Shown here: piece after piece, positions 59,047 through 64,000 of the stretch | Position numbering within the stretch: position 1 is the first letter of the stretch | How the letters are laid out: every line of letters starts with the position of its first letter | NCBI RefSeq assembly: GCF_003544875.1 | Contig: NZ_CP032093.1 | Span: forward strand, 2,232,001 to 2,296,000 | Length of the DNA: 64,000 nt | Direction: 5' to 3' | Source of the DNA: Vibrio alfacsensis | Lineage (GTDB): Bacteria > Pseudomonadota > Gammaproteobacteria > Enterobacterales > Vibrionaceae | Notes under the pieces: generated by a model | Seen by the model: only the letters and a program-made list of their open reading frames with translations | What the model was told of the DNA's origin: nothing | Database searches by the model: none | Made by a program: the position numbers and the translations under genes

Positions 59047-60951
59047 TTAAACCTTAGTCAAAAGCTTATTGATAGCACCAACAAATTGCGTTGGATCTTC
59101 CATCGAGCCTCGCTCAGCCAGCATTGCCTGACCTAGCAATACTTCGACCCAGCGACCAAACGCTTCTTCATCCGATTCATCTGCCATTCGTTTAACAAGA
59201 GCATGATCTGGGTTAATTTCAAAAATGTACTTCACTTCCGGTACTGCTTGACCTGCGGCTTCAAGAAGTTTCGCCATCTGCGTACCCATTTCAAAATCAT
59301 CCGTCACAACAACCGCGGGTGTTGTAGCAAGTTTAAACGTAGTACGTACTTCTTTCACACGATCGCCTAAGTAAGACTTAGTGCGCTCAACCACAGATTT
59401 AAACTCTTCTTCTGTTTCTTTCTGTTTCTCTTTTTCTGCTTCGTCTTCAAACTTGCTGAGATCCAAGCCCGCTTTAGTGATGGATTGGAACTGCTTACCA
59501 TCAAACTCCGTCAAGTAGTTCATCAACCACTCATCAATGCGGTCGAACATCAAAATCACTTCGATGCCTTTTGCTTTGAATTGCTCTAAATGAGGACTGT
59601 TTTTCGCTGCAGCGTAGCTGTCCGCGGTGAGGTAGTAAATCTTATCCTGGCCCTCTTTCATGCGTTCGATGTAAGAAGCAAGGCTAATGGTTTGTTCTGC
59701 GGAATCGACTTCTGTTGAAGCAAAACGCAATAGACCAGCCACTTTTTCTTTGTTGGCCATGTCTTCTGCCACGCCTTCTTTCATGACCAAGCCAAACTCT
59801 TTCCAGAATGACTGATACTTATCTTCATCATTCTTGGACATGCGTTCTAGCATTGTCAGCACGCGCTTAGTACATGCGTTACGCAGTGATTGTGTAACCT
59901 TGTTATCTTGTAAGATTTCACGCGAGACATTCAGAGGTAGATCATTTGAATCAATCAAGCCACGTACGAAGCGTAGGTAAGATGGCATGAACTGCTCTGC
60001 ATCATCCATAATAAAGACGCGTTGAACATACAGTTTCAAACCTGATTTATGATCACGGTTCATCATATCCCATGGCGCTTTCGCAGGGATGTAAAGAAGA
60101 CTTGTGTAGTCGTTCTTGCCCTCGACACGGTTATGACTCCACGTTAACGGATCAGCAAAGTCATGTGAAACGTGTTTGTAAAACTCTTGGTATTCTTCAT
60201 CAGAAATGTCTGATTTGTTGCGCGTCCAAAGTGCCTGAGCTTTATTGATTTGCTCCCACTTTTTCTCACCCATTTCTTTACCTTCTTCGTCGCGAACCAC
60301 CGTTTGAATAGAAACTGGGATACCGATATGGTCAGAGTATTTGCTGATCACATCACGTAGACGCCACTCATTGAGAAACTCTTTACCCTCTTCACGCATA
60401 TGAAGCACGATGTCAGTGCCACGAGAATCTTTTGTAATGTTCTCAATGGTGTACTCACCCTCGCCAGCAGAATGCCACTGAACCGCTTGGTCAGCCGCAA
60501 GGCCTGCTGCACGAGTGCGAACAGTAACCGCATCCGCCACGATAAACGCCGAGTAGAAACCGACACCGAACTGACCAATTAACTGAGAGTCTTTACTCTG
60601 CTCATCAGAAAGTTTTGAGAAAAATTCTGCTGTTCCTGATTTAGCAATGGTACCAAGATGTTCAATGACATCTTCACGGCTCATACCAATACCATTGTCA
60701 GAGATGGTCAGCGTGTTTGCACTTTCATCAAACGCAAGCTTAACGCCGAGATCAGCGTTACCCGCATATAAATCTGGGTTTGATAGCGCTTGGAAACGAA
60801 GTTTATCTGATGCATCTGACGCGTTAGAAATCAATTCACGCAAGAAAATCTCTTTGTTTGAATAAAGAGAGTGAATCATCAGGTGAAGTAACTGTTTTAC
60901 CTCTGACTGAAAGCCACGAGTTTCTTTGTTTTGAGATACGGTTTCGCTCAT
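59047..60951 (-). CDS. htpG: Hsp90-family chaperone HtpG
   Basis: A 634-residue ATP-dependent chaperone. The GHKL ATPase domain (about 1-215) has [26 protein letters not shown] (about 79-84) and [15 protein letters not shown] (about 121-135). The middle domain with [20 protein letters not shown] and NVSREILQ (catalytic Arg about 337) and the C-terminal dimerisation domain follow. Length equals the family. A sigma32-type promoter lies at 61042-61069, and toxR is divergent from the same gap, as in other vibrios. Confidence 0.97.
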   Translation of the reverse strand: MSETVSQNKETRGFQSEVKQLLHLMIHSLYSNKEIFLRELISNASDASDKLRFQALSNPDLYAGNADLGVKLAFDESANTLTISDNGIGMSREDVIEHLGTIAKSGTAEFFSKLSDEQSKDSQLIGQFGVGFYSAFIVADAVTVRTRAAGLAADQAVQWHSAGEGEYTIENITKDSRGTDIVLHMREEGKEFLNEWRLRDVISKYSDHIGIPVSIQTVVRDEEGKEMGEKKWEQINKAQALWTRNKSDISDEEYQEFYKHVSHDFADPLTWSHNRVEGKNDYTSLLYIPAKAPWDMMNRDHKSGLKLYVQRVFIMDDAEQFMPSYLRFVRGLIDSNDLPLNVSREILQDNKVTQSLRNACTKRVLTMLERMSKNDEDKYQSFWKEFGLVMKEGVAEDMANKEKVAGLLRFASTEVDSAEQTISLASYIERMKEGQDKIYYLTADSYAAAKNSPHLEQFKAKGIEVILMFDRIDEWLMNYLTEFDGKQFQSITKAGLDLSKFEDEAEKEKQKETEEEFKSVVERTKSYLGDRVKEVRTTFKLATTPAVVVTDDFEMGTQMAKLLEAAGQAVPEVKYIFEINPDHALVKRMADESDEEAFGRWVEVLLGQAMLAERGSMEDPTQFVGAINKLLTKV

Positions 60952-61041
60952 GTTTACTCCATAACACCTAAACTAAGGGGCTTAATTAACCTAGCCCGAA
61001 CAGCAAAATTTAAATCAAATTGCTTAACTAAGATGTCATTA

Positions 61042-61069
61042 ACATGCGGCTGACAAATGTAAATTCAAG
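61042..61069 (-). promoter_or_regulatory. Sigma32 (heat-shock) promoter of htpG
   Basis: Minus strand CTTGAAT (-35; consensus CTTGAAA), 13 bases, then CCGCATGT (-10; consensus CCCCATNT): 6/7 and 7/8 matches with normal spacing. Start of transcription would lie about 85 bases upstream of htpG. Confidence 0.78.
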
Positions 61070-61167
61070 GTCAATGTTAGCAAAAACAGTGTTTTTAGAT
61101 ATTTTGATTATCCTACGGACCTAAAAGTATCTAAAACGAAAAGAGAGCCCATTGCGCTCCCCACCTT

Positions 61168-61183
61168 TGTGATGAGAGTCACA
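61168..61183. promoter_or_regulatory. Perfect CRP half-site pair upstream of toxR
   Basis: TGTGA-TGAGAG-TCACA, matching all ten conserved CRP positions; extended arms TTGTGA/TCACAA are also palindromic. The centre is about 42 bases ahead of the toxR ATG, between the toxR start and the htpG promoter. Confidence 0.7.
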
Positions 61184-61217
61184 ATAAATCAAAATATCAC
61201 CACCTAAGAAGAGCTAA

Positions 61218-62087
61218 ATGACAAACATCGGCACCAAATTTCTACTTGCTCAAAGATTTGTCTTTGACCCAAATAGCAATTCGCTCGCAGATCAACAGAG
61301 TGGCGACGAAGTTGTACGACTAGGAAGTAACGAAAGCCGCATACTTCTCATGTTGACTGAGAGACCTAACGAAGTAATTAGCCGTAACGAACTACACGAG
61401 TTCGTGTGGCGTGAGCAAGGTTTTGAAGTGGACGACTCAAGCCTCACTCAAGCAATCTCGACGCTACGCAAGATGTTGAAAGATTCAACAAAATCACCTG
61501 AGTTTGTCAAAACGGTACCAAAGCGAGGCTACCAACTCATTTGTTCTGTCGAACGTTTAAATCTATTGTCTTCAGATACATCACTCTCCAACGATGACGA
61601 AGAAATTGAAAATGACACCGCTACTGCTGAGCTAGAGACATCAAACCCATCGGATGTTTCTCTCGACGTTCCGGAGAGTGCCGACACGGTGTCCGTTGAA
61701 GCAAAACCAGCCCCATCTGAAGTATCATCTAAAAAATGGGTAGCACACATTCTCGTACTGTTTGCTCTTTTGCTACCTCTGTGCGTCATCTTATTTACTA
61801 ATCCTGTCGAATCTAAATTCCGTCAACTTGGCGAATATCACAATGTGCCAATTATGACCCCCGTCAACCACCCTCAACTTAACGCTTGGCTCCCATCAAT
61901 TGAGCAATGCATAAAAAGTTATGTTGAACACCACGTTGAAGACTCCTCACCAACGAAAGTGATCGCAACTGGAGGACAGAACAACCAGTTGATCCTCAAC
62001 TATATCCACGGTAGTGAGCACTCCTATGAGAATGTGACGCTGCGCATTTTTGCTAATCAAACTGACCCTGCAGACATCTGTAATTAG
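61218..62087 (+). CDS. toxR: Membrane-bound transcriptional regulator ToxR
   Basis: A 289-residue one-component regulator. The cytoplasmic OmpR-type winged helix (about 10-112) includes LGSNESRILLMLTERPNEVI, FVWREQGFEVDDSSLTQAIS and KTVPKRGYQLIC. An acidic, variable linker (115-170) follows, then a single membrane helix (about 174-194), and a periplasmic domain with two cysteines (Cys231, Cys288) able to form the conserved disulfide. ToxR controls porins (ompU-type), bile response and, in several vibrios, virulence genes. Cotranscribed with toxS, 11 bases downstream. Divergent from htpG, which in V. cholerae links toxR inversely to heat shock. Confidence 0.97.
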   Translation: MTNIGTKFLLAQRFVFDPNSNSLADQQSGDEVVRLGSNESRILLMLTERPNEVISRNELHEFVWREQGFEVDDSSLTQAISTLRKMLKDSTKSPEFVKTVPKRGYQLICSVERLNLLSSDTSLSNDDEEIENDTATAELETSNPSDVSLDVPESADTVSVEAKPAPSEVSSKKWVAHILVLFALLLPLCVILFTNPVESKFRQLGEYHNVPIMTPVNHPQLNAWLPSIEQCIKSYVEHHVEDSSPTKVIATGGQNNQLILNYIHGSEHSYENVTLRIFANQTDPADICN

Positions 62088-62098
62088 AGGAAGATGAG

Positions 62099-62620
62099 AT
62101 GAAAATTAAAATTGCATCTGCGCTACTCGCAGTGTCCGTTCTTTTTAGCTGTTGGTTGTATTGGGGCAGCGACCTAAAACTGGAGCAAGTCCTAACATCC
62201 AATGAGTGGCAATCGAACATGGTGACATTGATTGTCGATGATGTTGCGTCTGATAGCGAAGTCGGCCCACTACGTCGTGTGAATGTAGAATCAAACGTTA
62301 AATACTTACCAAACGGTGATTATATCCGCGTGGCTAATATCAAATTGTTTGCTCAGGATGGCGATACCGCTGACTCAACCATCAACATATCCGAACGTGG
62401 CCGATGGGAAATCAGTGACAATTACTTGTTGGTATCACCATCTGAGTTTAAGGACGTTTCAGCCTCGCAATCCAAAGATTTCTCAGAAGCACAATTACGC
62501 TTGATCACTCAAATATTTAAATTGGATGCAGAGCAAAGCCGTCGTATCGATGTCGTTAACGAAAAAACACTCTTGCTGACTAGTTTGAACCACGGTTCTA
62601 CGGTACTGTTTAGAAATTGA
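62099..62620 (+). CDS. toxS: ToxR-stabilising protein ToxS
   Basis: A 173-residue inner-membrane protein with one N-terminal hydrophobic segment (ASALLAVSVLFSCWLYW, about 6-22) and a periplasmic beta-rich domain that binds the ToxR periplasmic domain, protects it from proteolysis and forms a bile-sensing pair. Landmarks are NVKYLPNGDYIRVANI and ERGRWEISDNYLLVSPSEF. AGGAAG precedes the ATG. Terminator at 62632-62660. Confidence 0.96.
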   Translation: MKIKIASALLAVSVLFSCWLYWGSDLKLEQVLTSNEWQSNMVTLIVDDVASDSEVGPLRRVNVESNVKYLPNGDYIRVANIKLFAQDGDTADSTINISERGRWEISDNYLLVSPSEFKDVSASQSKDFSEAQLRLITQIFKLDAEQSRRIDVVNEKTLLLTSLNHGSTVLFRN

Positions 62621-62629
62621 TGATGATTC

Positions 62630-62662
62630 AATGAGAAAGGGGCATGACGCCCCTTTTATTTT
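62630..62662 (+). terminator. Terminator of toxRS
   Basis: AAAGGGGC / GCCCCTTTT stem with ATGAC loop, then TATTTTG, 10-15 bases after the toxS stop. An upstream ATG inside it would start the next ORF, which I therefore reject as a start. Confidence 0.85.
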
Positions 62663-62666
62663 GCAC

Positions 62667-63422
62667 ATGGATTGGCTAAATACACTGACACTCTTCTTTG
62701 GCTCTCTTATCGCCAACACACTCGCATCATTGTCTGGTGGTGGCGCTGGATTGTTGCAATTCCCACTTTTGATTTTTCTCGGGTTACCCTTTTCGGTCGC
62801 ACTTGGTACGCACAAAGTTGCTTCCGTCGCGCTTGGATTAGGGGCCGCAAGTACGCACCTAAAAGCAGGCACCATAAAACTAAACACGGCACTTTATCTC
62901 ATTTTCGTTGGCAGTATCGGCGTTATCATCGGCGCAAACATCATTGTTCAAATTTCAGATCATCTCGCTGAAAAAATGCTTGGTGCAATGATTCTTGCTC
63001 TTGGTATTTACTCCCGTTTCAAAAAAGAACTCGGACAAACTGAGCAGGCCACTCATCGCGATACTCTGGGTTATGTTTTGGGCGGTTTGGGCTTAATGAT
63101 AATTGGAATAATCAACGGCTCCCTTACCGCAGGTTCGGGATTACTGGTCACCTTATTCCTTGTCCGTTGGTTCGGTTACGATTACAAACAAGCCGTCGCT
63201 TACACTATGATTTGTGTTGGTTTATTCTGGAATGGTATTGGTGGTATCGCTGTCGTACAAGCAGGTGCACCCATTCATTGGGCTTGGTTACCCGTATTGC
63301 TATTTAGTTCATTTTTAGGTGGTAGTTTAGGTGCTTGGGCAGCAATGAAATACAGCAATCGAACCATCAAGGTAGCATTTGAGATCCTTACCTTTGCGGT
63401 CGGCTTTAAATTGCTTCTTTAA
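62667..63422 (+). CDS. TauE/SafE family membrane permease
   Basis: A 251-residue protein with about eight transmembrane helices of the TauE/SafE (YfcA-like) family, thought to export sulfur-containing or organic anions. The double-Gly motif LASLSGGGAGLLQFPLL (about 18-34) opens the first repeat and INGSLTAGSGLLVTLFLVRW (about 150-169) the second. The frame is open from 62631, but that ATG lies in the toxRS terminator, so I use MDWLNTLTLFFG at 62667. No strong ribosome site is visible. Substrate unknown. Confidence 0.88.
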   Translation: MDWLNTLTLFFGSLIANTLASLSGGGAGLLQFPLLIFLGLPFSVALGTHKVASVALGLGAASTHLKAGTIKLNTALYLIFVGSIGVIIGANIIVQISDHLAEKMLGAMILALGIYSRFKKELGQTEQATHRDTLGYVLGGLGLMIIGIINGSLTAGSGLLVTLFLVRWFGYDYKQAVAYTMICVGLFWNGIGGIAVVQAGAPIHWAWLPVLLFSSFLGGSLGAWAAMKYSNRTIKVAFEILTFAVGFKLLL

Positions 63423-63488
63423 CGATTGGTAAACCGCTGCAAGACTCAGATTTAAAGAGCCACAGACTCTAAATAAAGGAAAGAAATC

Positions 63489-63767
63489 ATGGATAAAGCC
63501 ATCATCGACATGTATTACTGCCGGCAGTGCAATTGGATGCTTCGATCAACTTGGTTATCACAGGAGCTACTGCATACTTTTAGTGAAGAGATTGAAACCG
63601 TCAGTCTGCATCCAGACACAGGAGGACGTTTTGAGATTTTTTGTAATGGCAATCAAATCTGGGAACGCAAGAAAGACGGCGGCTTCCCTGAAGCAAAGGT
63701 ACTCAAGCAACGCGTAAGAGACCTCATTGTTCCAGAACGTCATCTAGGACATTCAGATACAAAATAG
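63489..63767 (+). CDS. SelT/SelW/SelH-like Rdx-family redox protein
   Basis: A 92-residue thioredoxin-fold protein with the CxxC redox motif CRQC (11-14) in IDMYYCRQCNWMLRSTWLSQ, then VSLHPDTGGRFEIFCNGN and WERKKDGGFPEAKVLKQRV, the family ending (G-F-P-E/D). The eukaryotic relatives carry selenocysteine at the second Cys; here both are Cys. Function unresolved; a redox role is inferred. GGAAAGAAATC precedes the ATG. It lies between the TauE-like gene and a convergent phosphodiesterase. Confidence 0.88.
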   Translation: MDKAIIDMYYCRQCNWMLRSTWLSQELLHTFSEEIETVSLHPDTGGRFEIFCNGNQIWERKKDGGFPEAKVLKQRVRDLIVPERHLGHSDTK

Positions 63768-63800
63768 GGAGCGCATTGCTCCCATTATTTTCGAACGATT
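63768..63800. terminator. Terminator between the SelT-like gene and yfcE
   Basis: GGGAGC / GCTCCC stem with GCATT loop, followed by ATTATTTTCG; sits between convergent genes. Confidence 0.75.
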
Positions 63801-63809
63801 ATACGATTC

Positions 63810-64000
63810 TCAAATCATAGTCTGAGCCAAGACCTCACCATCCGGCGTTTTCACCGTGAGAGTATTTCCGTCTAGCAAGCCATAGCTTCGTGGTAAACCA
63901 TTACGAGGAAACGTCATTGAGCCTGGATTGAAAATCACGGCTTCCTCTTGCATTTCAGCGACCGGAACATGGGTGTGCCCGTGAGCAATAATATCACCGC
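63810..64000 (-). CDS. yfcE: YfcE-like metallophosphoesterase (partial, N-terminus off the right edge)
   Basis: Only the last 63 codons are visible. IIAHGHTHVPVAEM carries the C-terminal metal-binding GHTH motif of calcineurin-like phosphoesterases; NPGSMTFPRNGLPRSYGLLD is the MJ0936/YfcE-family signature. YfcE of E. coli hydrolyses phosphodiesters with Mn2+. The gene is convergent with the SelT-like gene. The catalytic Asp and His at the N-terminus are not in this window. Confidence 0.88.
   Translation of the reverse strand, partial: GDIIAHGHTHVPVAEMQEEAVIFNPGSMTFPRNGLPRSYGLLDGNTLTVKTPDGEVLAQTMI

Noticed and set aside
62631..62666. Upstream ATG for the TauE/SafE gene
   Set aside because: It falls within the toxRS terminator hairpin, and the extra 12 residues do not belong to the family.

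Overview
The window is a stretch of the large chromosome of a marine Vibrio, most likely of the Harveyi clade (V. parahaemolyticus / alginolyticus / harveyi group). The toxRS pair beside htpG, the feoABC - tfoR - tfoS - znuACB order, vibrio-type SdhCDAB-SucABCD and gltA sequences, a nagE lacking a IIA domain, and the AT-leaning composition all point there. The species call is inference. I see no prophage, insertion sequence, integron, CRISPR array, tRNA or rRNA. This is core genome with housekeeping and regulatory islands.

Layout. 1-2.1 kb: a LysR regulator cut by the left edge, a MltB-type lytic transglycosylase and ycgL. 2.3-4.1 kb: minCDE division-site genes, convergent with a leftward run of rnd, fadD, an alpha/beta hydrolase, a Slp lipoprotein, a small unknown gene, tsaB and yoaA (4.2-11.7 kb). 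12-16 kb: purU, a YecM-like gene, argS and a HIT hydrolase. 16.2-19 kb: feoABC ferrous iron uptake behind a Fur-box-like site. 19.3-23.1 kb: a multi-hairpin small RNA matching TfoR by position and shape, convergent with tfoS, the membrane-bound chitin sensor and transcription factor that activates it for natural competence. 23.3-25.8 kb: znuA divergent from znuCB across a Zur-like palindrome. 25.9-37.2 kb: the TCA block sdhCDAB-sucABCD (leftward) and gltA (rightward). 37.3-44.5 kb: a NIF3 protein, DUF1853, pgm, seqA, an esterase, DUF2788, fldA, a DUF4442 protein and fur. 44.6-51 kb: glnS, nagE, nagA and nagC. 51-57 kb: a CPA2 antiporter, asnB, rfaH and a peptide:H+ symporter. 57-64 kb: hemH, adk, htpG, toxRS, a TauE/SafE permease, a SelT/W/H-like protein and the end of a YfcE-type phosphodiesterase.

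Functional themes. Chitin and GlcNAc: tfoR/tfoS link chitin sensing to competence, and nagE/nagA/nagC take up, deacetylate and regulate GlcNAc, with NagC-like and CRP-like sites in the nagE-nagA gap. Metal homeostasis: feoABC, znuABC, fur and hemH. Central carbon flow: gltA, sdh, suc and pgm. Host and stress response: toxRS faces htpG across a gap holding a sigma32-type promoter and a perfect CRP half-site pair.

The strongest overall signal is technical. Seven conserved genes (ycgL, rnd, tfoS, znuC, the ybfF-like esterase, the DUF4442 gene and nagC) are each interrupted by one or two losses of a single base inside a homopolymer run, nine events in all. In every case restoring the base rejoins a full-length, family-typical protein. 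This looks like homopolymer undercalling in the assembly rather than biology, and these genes should be treated as intact until resequenced. I did not find a convincing previously undescribed system. The best leads are the tfoR/tfoS locus with its adjoining heptamer repeat, the second heptamer array after gltA, and a stem-bounded element in the adk leader.
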